This document shows positions 9,253 through 16,997 of a DNA stretch of 64,000 nt, piece by piece. The stretch is taken from the NCBI RefSeq assembly GCF_013823385.1, contig NZ_PNMA01000020.1:1-64000 (forward strand). Reading direction: 5' to 3'. The notes under the pieces were generated by a model that saw only the letters and a list, made by a program, of their open reading frames with translations, was not told the DNA's origin and searched no databases. Position 1 is the stretch's first letter. The number at the start of each line of letters is the position of its first letter. Position numbers and translations under genes: made by a program. Origin of the DNA: Hyphomonas sp. Lineage in GTDB: Bacteria; Pseudomonadota; Alphaproteobacteria; Caulobacterales; Hyphomonadaceae.

Positions 9253-9274
9253 CGGGCATTAAGGTTAATGCCCG
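9253..9274. promoter_or_regulatory. palindrome in the leader of the hybrid kinase
   Basis: CGGGCATTAA (9253-9262) and TTAATGCCCG (9265-9274) form a perfect inverted repeat with only two bases between them. It ends seven bases upstream of the kinase ATG on the minus strand. It overlaps the place where a ribosome site would lie. It could be an operator or a hairpin that hides the start. Confidence 0.45.
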
Positions 9275-9323
9275 ATCATCCGTGACAAGTGTTACCTTCC
9301 GGCAAACGCCAGACCTGTTGGGA

Positions 9324-9926
9324 TCAGGAGATTTCGCGGCGATTGCGGATGATCTTGTTCACCAGGCCGTAATCCACAGCCTCCTGAGCGCTCATCCAGA
9401 AATCCCGGTCGGTATCCTTCTTGATCTGCTCGATCGGCTTGCCGGTGGCTTCGGCAAAAATCCTGTTCAGACGCTCGCGCATCTTGATGATTTCGCGGGC
9501 CTGGATTTCGACATCCGTGGCCTGGCCGCCAACGCCGCCGCGGGGTTCGTGCAGCAGGTAGCGGGTGTTGGGCAGCGAATAGCGGTTTTCCTTCTGGGCC
9601 GCCGCATAGATCAGCGCGCCGGCCGAGGCGACCCAGCCGGAGCCGAGCACTTTGACCGGGGCGGTGACGAATTTGATCATGTCGTGGATCATGTCGCCGC
9701 TTTCGACGTGGCCGCCGGGGGAGGACAGGATCAGCAGGATCGGATCATCGCTTTCAGCCGAGAGGGCCAGCATCCGCTCGCAGACCATGCGGGCCTGTTT
9801 GAAGTCGATCCCGCCGGTCAGCAGGATGGTGCGCGACTTGAACAGGGCATTTTCGACCAGCGCAGCGGGGTTTGCCGCCGGGGTGGTGTCTTTTTCTTCT
9901 TCGTCATCAAGGCGGAAGGGGGTCAT
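9324..9926 (-). CDS. ClpP-family serine protease (ClpP paralogue)
   Basis: A 200-residue ClpP-type protease subunit. The catalytic triad can be placed: Ser in GWVASAGALIY (S101), His in YLLHEPRGG (H126) and Asp in DTDRDFWMSA (D175). The SPGG loop (69-72) and the GGVGGQATDVEIQA segment that follows the His are also conserved. The N-terminus is acidic and unlike housekeeping ClpP, and the canonical GQAASMGAF context is changed to GWVASAGAL. No clpX or trigger-factor gene is adjacent. It is therefore probably a second, divergent ClpP whose ATPase partner is unknown. The upstream region carries a phased repeat array that may control it. Confidence 0.87.
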   Translation of the reverse strand: MTPFRLDDEEEKDTTPAANPAALVENALFKSRTILLTGGIDFKQARMVCERMLALSAESDDPILLILSSPGGHVESGDMIHDMIKFVTAPVKVLGSGWVASAGALIYAAAQKENRYSLPNTRYLLHEPRGGVGGQATDVEIQAREIIKMRERLNRIFAEATGKPIEQIKKDTDRDFWMSAQEAVDYGLVNKIIRNRREIS

Positions 9927-10025
9927 GCAGGCTCCGGAAAGGAATCTCTTTGATTTCAGGTCGTATAGGTGCGGTGCCAGGGGCGCCGGGTCAAGGCACG
10001 CGGCTCACTATTCCCCAGCCAGGGG

Positions 10026-10096
10026 CCGGACAAATCCGGACAGTTTCGGACACATCCGGACAGGGCGTGGACAAATCCGGACACTTCCGGACATTA
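10026..10096. repeat. helically phased CCGGACA array (about 10-bp period)
   Basis: Seven copies of a CCGGACA-like unit begin at 10026, 10036, 10046, 10056, 10067, 10077 and 10087, the first being CCGGACAAAT. Five are exact CCGGACA and the others differ by one or two bases. The spacing is ten bases apart from one eleven-base step. Read on the minus strand the unit is TGTCCGG. The array lies directly beyond the recQ stop and 100-170 bases upstream of the ClpP-like start, so it is well placed to bind a cooperating regulator on one face of the helix. Confidence 0.8.
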
Positions 10097-11929
10097 CGCG
10101 GCCTCCGAGATCACCCGCGCGACATCCCCAGCATAGGCCTGCGCCTTCTTCTCCCCGACCCCGCTGATCTCCCGCAGGGCATCGGGGGTGGCCGGCCGCT
10201 CCCGCGCGATTTCGGCCAAGGTTCTGTCATGGAAGATGACATAAGGCGGCACGCCGCGCTCCCTGGCGAGATTGGTGCGCCAGAGACGCAGCGCCTCGAA
10301 GATGGCGGCGTCCCGCTCGGAGAGGTCGGCCATAAGGGCGGTGCGGGCCGCGCCCTTCGACCGCGTCTTGCGGCGGCCGGCGGCGGGGTCCTGCTTGAGT
10401 GAGACGGTGCGTTCCCCTCTGAAGAGGGCCTTGGCGGCTTCGGCATCGGGCACGACCAGCACCGGGCGCATGGCCTCCCCGCCTTCGGCGACGATATCCT
10501 CATAGAGCAGCGCGTCGAACACCCGGTTCCAGCCCTGGCGGGGCAGTTCCTTGCCGATGCCGAAGGTGGAGAGCGTTGACAGTTCGGTGTCGAAATCGTC
10601 CTTCGCCTCGCCGAGCAGATGCTGGACGAGCCGGCCCCGGCCGATGCGCTGGCCGCAGCGCAGAACGGCGGAGACCGCCATCTGGGCATAGCGGGTCACA
10701 TCGTAGCGCTCTCCCAGCTCACCCTTGCAGGCATCGCACACGCCGCACGGCTCCACCGCCTCTTCACCGAAATAGCGGCGCACGGCGGCGCGGCGGCATT
10801 CATCGCCATTGAGGAAGGCGAAGAGTTGCCGCGTCTTGGTGAGCTGGACGCGTTTGACCTCATCGGGCGCGTCGCTCGAATAGGTCCACTGGAGCGACCG
10901 GTTCATATCCGCCGGGCCGAAGAGGGCGACGCCTTCGGCCGGCTCGCCATCGCGCCCGCCCCGGCCGACTTCCTGCCAGTAGGCTTCCAGCGTCTTGGGT
11001 GGATCGGCATGGATGACGAAGCGGACATCCGGCTTGTCGACGCCCATTCCAAACGCAACTGTGGCGCACATCACCAACCCCTCCTCCAGCAGGAAGCGGC
11101 GCTGGCGGGCGGCGCGCACTTCGGCCTCAAGCCCGGCATGATAGGCGAGCGAGGGGACGCCGGCTTTCTCCAGCGCGTCGGCAAGATCCTCGACCGCATT
11201 GCGGGTGGCCGCATAGACGATGCCGCTGACCCCTGCGCGCGCCTTGACGAGCTGGACGACGCGGGCGGTGCGGTTGCCTTCCTTGGGCTCAGCCGAGAGG
11301 ATCAGGTTTGGCCGGTCGAAGCTGGCGACATGCACGGCCGGGTCTGTCAGGTCGAGCTGGGCGAGGATGTCGTCGCGGGTGCGCGCGTCGGCCGTGGCCG
11401 TGACGGCGAGACGGGGCACGCCCTTGAACAGGGCCTTGAGGCGGCCGAGGGCGCGGTAATCCGGGCGGAAATCATGGCCCCACTGGCTGACGCAGTGAGC
11501 TTCGTCCACCGCGATCAGCGAGACCTTCATGCGCGAGAGCCGGTCTGCCAGCCCGTTGCCGAGCCCTTCGGGCGAGACATAGAGCAGGTCCATCTCGCCG
11601 CGCGCGGCGGCGTCGAGGGCTGCCGAGCGGGCGGCAAAATCCATCGAGCTGTCGAGGCGCTCGGCGCGCACCCCGGCAAGCTTCAGCGCGTCGACCTGAT
11701 CGGCCATCAGGGCGATCAGCGGCGAGACGACGATGCCCACCCCTTCGCGCAGCAGCGCCGGGATCTGGTAGCAGAGCGACTTGCCCCCGCCGGTCGGCAA
11801 TACGGCGAGGCCGTCGCGGCCGGCCAGCGTGTCGGCGATCACATGTTCCTGCAGCCCCCGGAAGGCATCATAGCCATAGACGCGCTTCAGGAGCGCGCGG
11901 GCGTCAGTGAGGGTGGGCGGCGAGGACAT
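10094..11929 (-). CDS. recQ: ATP-dependent DNA helicase RecQ
   Basis: A 611-residue superfamily-2 3'-5' DNA helicase of recombination and repair. Walker A is LPTGGGKSLCYQ (K50), the box II motif is DEAH with CVSQWGHDFRPDY (the RecQ aromatic-rich loop) after it, and helicase motifs of the second RecA domain end in QEVGRGGRDG. The zinc-binding Cys cluster includes CGVCDACKGE near residue 395. A C-terminal HRDC domain (about 530-605) ends with a helix-hairpin-like segment ISGVGEKKAQAY. All parts of the full-length RecQ are present. The stop codon borders the phased CCGGACA repeat array. Confidence 0.96.
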   Translation of the reverse strand: MSSPPTLTDARALLKRVYGYDAFRGLQEHVIADTLAGRDGLAVLPTGGGKSLCYQIPALLREGVGIVVSPLIALMADQVDALKLAGVRAERLDSSMDFAARSAALDAAARGEMDLLYVSPEGLGNGLADRLSRMKVSLIAVDEAHCVSQWGHDFRPDYRALGRLKALFKGVPRLAVTATADARTRDDILAQLDLTDPAVHVASFDRPNLILSAEPKEGNRTARVVQLVKARAGVSGIVYAATRNAVEDLADALEKAGVPSLAYHAGLEAEVRAARQRRFLLEEGLVMCATVAFGMGVDKPDVRFVIHADPPKTLEAYWQEVGRGGRDGEPAEGVALFGPADMNRSLQWTYSSDAPDEVKRVQLTKTRQLFAFLNGDECRRAAVRRYFGEEAVEPCGVCDACKGELGERYDVTRYAQMAVSAVLRCGQRIGRGRLVQHLLGEAKDDFDTELSTLSTFGIGKELPRQGWNRVFDALLYEDIVAEGGEAMRPVLVVPDAEAAKALFRGERTVSLKQDPAAGRRKTRSKGAARTALMADLSERDAAIFEALRLWRTNLARERGVPPYVIFHDRTLAEIARERPATPDALREISGVGEKKAQAYAGDVARVISEAA

Positions 11930-12003
11930 GGCCGCCCTGTTCTGGGGAGATGCGGGGGCGAGGGCAAGGGGCCCGGGGCAGGATTGGCGTCAAGCGTTGC
12001 AGG

Positions 12004-12120
12004 CCCCACCCCATCCCTCCCCATTGCATGGGGAGGGGGCCTGTTGCGGCTGGGGAGATGTGGCTCGGCATTCGCGGGCGGCCTGCCCCCTCCCCGCTTG
12101 CGGGGAGGGTTGGGGTGGGG
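12004..12120. repeat. two inverted REP-like units (BIME-like)
   Basis: The left unit (12004-12040) starts CCCCACCCCATCCCTCCCC and the right unit (12085-12120) ends GGGAGGGTTGGGGTGGGG. They are near-exact reverse complements of each other, and each also contains its own small palindrome around TTGCATGG or CTTGCGG. The 44-base spacer is 12041-12084. The arrangement of two head-to-head REP-like units resembles BIMEs. The left unit begins 75 bases upstream of the recQ start. Confidence 0.7.
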
Positions 12121-12220
12121 TGCGGCGGTCTTACGAATGGCTGCGGTCTCGTCACGCTCGATGCGCAACGCGCATCTCCTGACCTCGCCGTTTCGCGAAG
12201 ATGTGAGGGCGGGTGATGGG

Positions 12221-12249
12221 CCCTCTGACGGGCTTTCGCCCGTCGAGGG
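12221..12249 (-). terminator. hairpin downstream of the 12.3-13.0 kb unknown gene
   Basis: CCCTC and GACGGGC (12221-12233, one bulged T) pair with GCCCGTC and GAGGG (12238-12249). Read on the minus strand the loop is GAAA, a stable GNRA tetraloop. It starts about 38 bases after the stop of the minus-strand unknown gene. There is no T-run, so it would stabilise or end the transcript only with Rho. Confidence 0.4.
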
Positions 12250-12286
12250 TGACGAAGGCGGAGGGGCCGCGTGCTATTTCCTGCCT

Positions 12287-13045
12287 TCAGTCCACAAAAT
12301 CGATCCGGTTATCGTAGATCAGCGTCTTCAGGCTTGGCGCCTGGCGGCGGCGGGTTTCTTCGGCGAGGAAATTGAGGATGTAGTCGCGCTCTGACAGGGG
12401 CTGGCCGGTGGCGGCTTCCCATTTGTCCGGAGGCGGAACATCTATGCTGAAATACACCGGGCGCATGCACATCTCGTGATAGAAGCGCAGGCGGAGGTCG
12501 CCGTCGATATAGGTGATGGTGCCGGCCCGCGCGTTGCCTTCAAATTCGAGGCGGCGGGAGAAGCGGGCGGCGATGGCCTTCAGCGCCGCCTCCCGCATCT
12601 CAAGATCCGTATCCGGAAGGATGTTGCCGAAGCCGTCGCGGTAGACGATGGGGCCTCTGGAGGGCTCTGACGGCGGGGCAGGCACGGGCGGCGGGGCCAC
12701 GCCCCCTTCCAGCTTCTGGAGCGTGAGCGTGTGGGCCCAGCCGCCCGAATGGGTGATCTCGACCCGGTAGGCGCCGGGCGGCCAGGGGAAGGTGTTGACC
12801 AGGATCTGCACGCGGCCGTTGAGGCGATCGGTGAGCGGGGCTTCCTCGATCAGGGCGCCTTCGGGGCCCGTGATGCGCAGGGTTTCATAGCCCGACCAGC
12901 CATCGGCGGGCAGCCAGAGAATGAGCTGCTGGGCGCCGGGATAGACCGCCGTTTTTGCGTGCAGGAGACCGGCGCCTTCCGGCGCGCCGGTGTTTTCCGC
13001 CGGGGCGAGGATGAGCTCGCCGTCAAAGCCTTCTGTATCCGGCAT
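12287..13045 (-). CDS. unknown protein with Pro-rich linker
   Basis: I prefer the ATG at 13045 (MPDTEGFDGELI), because AAGGAAG lies upstream. The frame also runs on to 13123. The 252-residue product has no signal peptide or membrane segment. The first about 120 residues look like a beta-rich domain (GYETLRITGPEGALIEEAPL, AYRVEITHSGGW), perhaps immunoglobulin-like. A linker (PPPVPAPPSEPS) follows, then a C-terminal part that carries a few aromatic and His residues (LRFYHEMCMRPVYFSID). I do not recognise a family. It is followed by the GNRA hairpin and the REP-like pair. Confidence 0.6.
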   Translation of the reverse strand: MPDTEGFDGELILAPAENTGAPEGAGLLHAKTAVYPGAQQLILWLPADGWSGYETLRITGPEGALIEEAPLTDRLNGRVQILVNTFPWPPGAYRVEITHSGGWAHTLTLQKLEGGVAPPPVPAPPSEPSRGPIVYRDGFGNILPDTDLEMREAALKAIAARFSRRLEFEGNARAGTITYIDGDLRLRFYHEMCMRPVYFSIDVPPPDKWEAATGQPLSERDYILNFLAEETRRRQAPSLKTLIYDNRIDFVD

Positions 13046-13224
13046 TCGAGTATCTGCTTCCTTCAAGCGAGCACCCCCGCAATCGGACGAGACTATCGTC
13101 CGGGCCTCAGGATGGTCTCCCATCTCAGGTTAGTCGCATCCTCCCAGAGCCGGAAGGGAGATGATTCTCGATTGCAAAAACGTCAGCTCTTCCTAACTGT
13201 AAATGAAATGGAGAGGGTGAAAAG

Positions 13225-13482
13225 ATGCAGGAAGACAGCCCTCCTTCGAAGCCTAAGACCGGGATCAGCCGGCTGAACCGGAGGCGCCGCCGCATTGTTC
13301 GCAATCAGCGCCATTACGGGAACAAGACCACGACCGGCTGGGCCGAGTATGCCCCGGTTACTCTGACCAAAACCGGCGACCGGTCTTTCTTCAGCCAATT
13401 GGCCCTTTTCCTGATGGGGCTCGGCGCGCTGATATTGCCTATCTACATCTTCGTGATGCTGGCGCGCTCGCCCGACAACTGA
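13225..13482 (+). CDS. small single-pass membrane protein, unknown
   Basis: An 85-residue protein with a good ribosome site (GGAGAGG about eight bases before the ATG). The N-terminal half is basic and hydrophilic (RLNRRRRRIVRNQRHYG). One clear transmembrane helix (about residues 58-79, LALFLMGLGALILPIYIFVML) lies just before a short tail. The topology is probably N-in. I do not recognise it. A perfect 11-bp hairpin (13511-13537) follows about 28 bases after the stop. Confidence 0.65.
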   Translation: MQEDSPPSKPKTGISRLNRRRRRIVRNQRHYGNKTTTGWAEYAPVTLTKTGDRSFFSQLALFLMGLGALILPIYIFVMLARSPDN

Positions 13483-13510
13483 TCTGGAATTGTGCGGGCC
13501 GTTGGCCGCC

Positions 13511-13537
13511 GCATTCATGCGCCCTCCGCATGAATGC
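13511..13537 (+). terminator. perfect 11-bp stem-loop
   Basis: GCATTCATGCG (13511-13521) pairs exactly with CGCATGAATGC (13527-13537) around loop CCCTC. It lies between the small membrane protein and pirin. The following bases are TATCTCTCC, not a T-run. It may be a terminator or an RNA-stability element. Confidence 0.45.
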
Positions 13538-13617
13538 TATCTCTCCGCAGCGTCTGCCCTGCCCTGGCGAACATCCCATATACCTCTCAACCGTAACGCT
13601 CTGAGAGGAGACATCCC

Positions 13618-14313
13618 ATGATCGAACTCCGCCCCTTTGAAAAGCTTGGCCGGTTTCGCAATGACTGGCTGAACGCGCATTATCACTTTTCCTTCTCCGG
13701 CTATCATGATCCGGCCCGCGTGCATCATGGCGCACTGCGCGTGTGGAATGATGACGAGATCCAGCCCCATACCGGCTTTCCCCCGCATGGGCATGAATCG
13801 ATGGAGATCATCACCTATGTTCGCCAGGGCGCGATCACCCATAAGGACTCGCTCGGCAATCACGGCCGCACCGAAGCGGGCGATGTGCAGGTGATGAGCG
13901 CGGGATCAGGTGTTCAGCATTCGGAATGGAATGCCGAGGATGATGTCACCAAGATCTTCCAGCTGTGGATCATTCCGCGCAATCGCGGCGGCCAGCCGAG
14001 CTGGGGCGCGCGCCAGTTTCCCAAGGGCGACCGGTCTGGCCAATGGGCCGTGTTTGCCTCGGGCACCGGCGAGAATGACAGCCTGCGGATCAACCAGGAC
14101 GCCAAGGTGCTTGGCGCCACGGTCAAGGCAGGCGAGACGCTGCGCTATGAGCTGCCGAAGGATCGCTATGGCTATCTGGTGGTGGCCGATGGCGAGGTGA
14201 GGCTGAATGGGCAGACCTTGAAGGCGCGGGACGGCGCGGCGATTTCCGGCGGCGAGACGCTTGTTCTCGAAGGGGTGAACTCGGCAGAGCTGGTTCTGGT
14301 CGATACCGTCTGA
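13618..14313 (+). CDS. pirin family protein (YhhW-like cupin)
   Basis: A 231-residue bicupin of the pirin family, some of which are quercetin 2,3-dioxygenases. The metal-binding His cluster lies in the N-terminal cupin in the segment FPPHGHESMEIITYV and further on as HKDSLGNHG, spaced as in YhhW-like proteins. The C-terminal cupin is degenerate. A ribosome site (GAGAGGAG) precedes the ATG. The length matches the short YhhW class. Substrate cannot be told from the sequence. It is separated from msrB by about 105 bases with a hairpin and promoter-like sequence. Confidence 0.9.
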   Translation: MIELRPFEKLGRFRNDWLNAHYHFSFSGYHDPARVHHGALRVWNDDEIQPHTGFPPHGHESMEIITYVRQGAITHKDSLGNHGRTEAGDVQVMSAGSGVQHSEWNAEDDVTKIFQLWIIPRNRGGQPSWGARQFPKGDRSGQWAVFASGTGENDSLRINQDAKVLGATVKAGETLRYELPKDRYGYLVVADGEVRLNGQTLKARDGAAISGGETLVLEGVNSAELVLVDTV

Positions 14314-14327
14314 GGGCTCACAGCCTC

Positions 14328-14341
14328 GTGACTTTCTTTGC
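14328..14341 (+). promoter_or_regulatory. promoter-like element upstream of msrB
   Basis: GTGACTTTCTTTGC begins 91 bases before the msrB start. A close copy, GTGACTTCTTTCGC, begins 88 bases before the start of the next gene (14999). The shared GTGACTT box at nearly the same distance suggests a common promoter or activator site, possibly for an alternative sigma factor. Confidence 0.4.
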
Positions 14342-14376
14342 CCGGCGCGCGCCTGTTACCTAGATAGCGTAACAAG

Positions 14377-14391
14377 GCGCCCGCCGGGCGC
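14377..14391 (+). terminator. GC-rich hairpin with short T tract before msrB
   Basis: GCGCCC (14377-14382) and GGGCGC (14386-14391) pair around GCC and are followed by TTT. It lies 27 bases before the msrB ATG. It could end the pirin transcript or act as an attenuator. The T tract is short. Confidence 0.35.
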
Positions 14392-14418
14392 TTTCTGTCT
14401 GGAGAGGAGCTTTCTGCC

Positions 14419-14961
14419 ATGAACAGACAAACGGGCATTGCCGCCGCCCTTGCCGCCCTGATGGTCGCTGCCTGCGGCGTCAGCACGGCGCAGGGCGAGG
14501 AGAAGACGGCCACCGCCACCGGTCATGACGTCTCCCACCTCACCGAACAGCAGAAATACGTCACCCTGCATGACGGCACCGAGCCGCCTTTCGACAATGA
14601 ATACTGGAACCACAAGGAAGAAGGCATCTATGTCGATGCCATCTCCGGGGAGGCGCTGTTTTCCTCCACCGACAAGTTCGATTCCGGCACCGGCTGGCCG
14701 AGCTTTACGAGGCCGATCCATGAGAAGCTGGTGTCGGAATTCCAGGATGACAGCCTGGGCATGAGCCGCACCGAAGTGCGCTCCAGCGGGGCGGACGCGC
14801 ATCTCGGCCATCTCTTCGATGACGGGCCGAGGGAGACTGGCGGGCAGCGCTATTGCATCAATTCGGCCAGCCTCAAATTCATCCCGAAGAATGAAATGGC
14901 CGCCAGGGGGTATGGCGAATATCTCTATCTTTTCGCAGGCAAGGATAAGGCGAAGAAGTGA
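14419..14961 (+). CDS. msrB: peptide-methionine (R)-S-oxide reductase, lipoprotein form
   Basis: A 180-residue MsrB that reduces methionine-R-sulfoxide in damaged proteins. A lipoprotein signal peptide ends with LMVAAC (C19), so it should be anchored in the cell envelope. Family motifs follow: a GEALFSST segment, the substrate-site segment GTGWPSF (91-97), [11 protein letters not shown] and the catalytic RYCINSASL (C146). The two CxxC zinc pairs of the zinc-binding class are absent: the equivalents read VDAISG and SSGAD. The only cysteines seen are C19 and C146, so it belongs to the zinc-free class and has no obvious resolving Cys. The start has GGAGAGGAGC upstream. Confidence 0.93.
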   Translation: MNRQTGIAAALAALMVAACGVSTAQGEEKTATATGHDVSHLTEQQKYVTLHDGTEPPFDNEYWNHKEEGIYVDAISGEALFSSTDKFDSGTGWPSFTRPIHEKLVSEFQDDSLGMSRTEVRSSGADAHLGHLFDDGPRETGGQRYCINSASLKFIPKNEMAARGYGEYLYLFAGKDKAKK

Positions 14962-14998
14962 CGCCCCCGCGCCCGCAGGGCGAGCGCCTCACGCGTGT

Positions 14999-15012
14999 GT
15001 GACTTCTTTCGC
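14999..15012 (+). promoter_or_regulatory. copy of the msrB promoter-like element
   Basis: GTGACTTCTTTCGC lies 88 bases upstream of the exported unknown protein and 38 bases after the msrB stop. It matches the element at 14328 in the first seven bases and most of the rest. Equal placement before two neighbouring genes suggests co-regulation. Confidence 0.4.
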
Positions 15013-15086
15013 GGGGCTCTGTGGCCTATATTGACCTCAAGACATTCACGGGCCGCCATGGCCGGTGCGATCAACGGAGAGAAACC

Positions 15087-15557
15087 ATGAAACGCCTTTT
15101 TGCAGCCGCCGCGCTTGCTGCGGTTCTGGTTCAGGGCGCGCAGGCGGCCGAGATCACGGTCGGCTACGGGCCGGAATTCACCAAGAAGCTTCAGGATGAT
15201 TACGGCATGAAGGAAGGCGACGTACTCGCCGGACGGATCGAGCGTGACCTGACGCGGGAACTGGCGAAAGCCGGTGTGGATGTGGCGCGGGTGGAGGTGA
15301 CCATCCTGGACGCCCGCCCTTCCCGGCCGACCTTCAAACAGGCCGGTGACAAGCCGGGCCTCGACATGATGCGCTCAGTCAGCGTTGGCGGGATGAAGCT
15401 GAAGGCGGTGGCCTATGACGCGGCCGGCGCGCCGGCCGGAGAGCTGGAATATGACTGGTACGAGAATGACATCCGCCAGGCGGGCTTGACCACCTGGCAT
15501 GACGCAAGCCGCGCCTCTGACCGGTTTGCCCGCCGCTTTGCCAAAGCTCTGGACTAG
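15087..15557 (+). CDS. small exported protein, unknown (DUF3016-like)
   Basis: A 156-residue protein with a signal peptide (MKRLFAAAALAAVLVQGAQA, cut before Ala-Glu). The ATG at 15087 is preferred because the frame from 15021 has no signal-like start. The mature part contains GLDMMRSVSVGG and LEYDWYENDIRQAG, which resemble periplasmic proteins annotated DUF3016 in Caulobacterales, but I cannot confirm this. It follows msrB by 125 bases and shares its promoter-like element, so it may belong to the same envelope-stress response. No catalytic residues are suggested. Confidence 0.65.
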   Translation: MKRLFAAAALAAVLVQGAQAAEITVGYGPEFTKKLQDDYGMKEGDVLAGRIERDLTRELAKAGVDVARVEVTILDARPSRPTFKQAGDKPGLDMMRSVSVGGMKLKAVAYDAAGAPAGELEYDWYENDIRQAGLTTWHDASRASDRFARRFAKALD

Positions 15558-15614
15558 CCCGCCACCCCTCGGGCCGTCCCGCCGCTGCCGCCATCCCTCC
15601 TGGCGGCAGCGGCA

Positions 15615-16997
15615 TCAGCTTTCCGGATCGCCGCTTTTCTTCACATCGCCTGATTCGATCCGCACGCTGAGCGTATCGGGCGATTTGATGTGCAGGTCAC
15701 GCTGCGGCATCGAGACGTGGATCTCGTGTTTCTCCAGCGCCGAATGCACGGCCCAGATATAGTCTGCCATCACCTTCTGCGGGCGCAGGACGGCCTCATC
15801 CGTGAGCCAGACGATCAGCTCGAACTCAAGCCGGAACTCGCCGAACTTCACCAGCCAGACCTGGGGCGTATGCTCGCCCCGGTCGTCATAGGTCCAGGGC
15901 ACGCTCTTGGCCGCTTCCAGGCCCGCCTTTTCCACCAGCTCCTTCGATGTGCCATAGGCCACGCCGAAGGGCACATGGATGCGCCGGCGGGCCTCGGTCA
16001 TGGTCCAGTTGATCAGCTGGGCCTTGATGAAGGCTTCGTTGGGCACGATGATGTCGACATTGTCGTTGGTCATCACCACGGTGGAGCGGAAGTTGATCTC
16101 CTTCACCACGCCGGAGAGACCCGACTGTAGCTCGATGAAGTCTCCCACCTTCAGCGACTTCTCCATCAGGATGATGACGCCGGAAATGAAGTTGGAGAAG
16201 ACCGACTGCAGGCCAAAACCGATGCCGACACCGAGGGCGCCGGAGAAGAAGGTGAGCGCGGCGACATTCACACCGAGGAAATTCAGCGCGATCAGCACCG
16301 CGACGATCATCACGCCGATCTTGATGCTCTGCCCGAGCAGGCCGCCGACGGAAGCGGGCAGGTCCGGCGAGCCGCGCAGCTGGGACTGGGCGACATTGCC
16401 GATCACCCGGCCAAGCCAGAGGGCAAACCAGGCGAGCGCCAGGCTGACCAGGATGCGCAGCAGCGAGACTTCGCTCTCGCCGAAATCGAAGGTGACACTG
16501 CTGAGCCAGCCAGTGAACGGGCGCAGCCAGCCGACGATATAGAGCGCCGTGATCGCCCAGGCAAAATAGGCAATCGCCTTCGACCAGAAGCCGCGCCGCA
16601 TGCTGGCGGTGAAGATGCGCACGATGATCCAGGCCAGCAGCAGGCTGGTGGCGATGTGCAGTGTGTTGTTGCCAAGGCCGAGCGCTTCGAAGGCCGCCGT
16701 GGCGCCCGCGAGCAGGATGACCGTGAAGACCGGCCAGACGATGCGCGAGAGGGAATGATAGGTCAGCAGGACGAAATCGATCCGCCCGCGCTTTTCCGCC
16801 GCCTGCATCAGCATCGTCTTGGGGATGCGCGAGAGGAGGTATCCCAGCAGGGCTGAGGCCACCAGCGCGCCGACCTGCCAGAGCGTGTCGGGCGAGTTCA
16901 GCTCATTGCGGGCCGCATCAATCAGCCGGGAGACCGACTCCTGCACCTTGGCAATCAGCGGCGCGGCCGTTTCCGGCTGGAGAAGGTCGAGGCTCAT
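15615..16997 (-). CDS. mechanosensitive channel of the MscS family
   Basis: A 460-residue inner-membrane channel that opens on osmotic downshock. I start at the ATG at 16997 (MSLDLLQPE), with GAGGA eleven bases upstream. An in-frame ATG at 17021 is an alternative. The N-terminus has a soluble stretch and about five membrane segments. The pore-lining TM3 is rich in Gly and Ala, in FFSGALGVGIGFGLQ then VFSNFISGVIILMEK (about residues 255-290). The MscS beta domain follows (VGDFIELQSGLSGVV) and then the cytoplasmic vestibule. It is longer than E. coli MscS, because of extra TMs. It converges on the 15087 gene. Confidence 0.92.
   Translation of the reverse strand: MSLDLLQPETAAPLIAKVQESVSRLIDAARNELNSPDTLWQVGALVASALLGYLLSRIPKTMLMQAAEKRGRIDFVLLTYHSLSRIVWPVFTVILLAGATAAFEALGLGNNTLHIATSLLLAWIIVRIFTASMRRGFWSKAIAYFAWAITALYIVGWLRPFTGWLSSVTFDFGESEVSLLRILVSLALAWFALWLGRVIGNVAQSQLRGSPDLPASVGGLLGQSIKIGVMIVAVLIALNFLGVNVAALTFFSGALGVGIGFGLQSVFSNFISGVIILMEKSLKVGDFIELQSGLSGVVKEINFRSTVVMTNDNVDIIVPNEAFIKAQLINWTMTEARRRIHVPFGVAYGTSKELVEKAGLEAAKSVPWTYDDRGEHTPQVWLVKFGEFRLEFELIVWLTDEAVLRPQKVMADYIWAVHSALEKHEIHVSMPQRDLHIKSPDTLSVRIESGDVKKSGDPES

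Larger units (their letters stand above)
11930..12286. other. repeat-rich intergenic region between recQ and an unknown gene
   Basis: About 357 bases without a credible gene. It holds a pair of inverted palindromic units (12004-12120) and a hairpin at 12221-12249. Open frames on both strands here are products of the GC-rich repeats, with no ribosome site and low-complexity Pro/Arg/Gly translations. Confidence 0.6.

Noticed and set aside
9254-9273. TTAA-GG-TTAA as a CtrA box
   Set aside because: The half-sites are two bases apart, not seven, so it does not fit the CtrA consensus. It is listed as a plain palindrome.
11907-12182. Open frames on both strands in the recQ upstream region
   Set aside because: They follow the GC-rich inverted repeats, have no ribosome site and give Pro/Arg/Gly-rich translations, so they are repeat artefacts.
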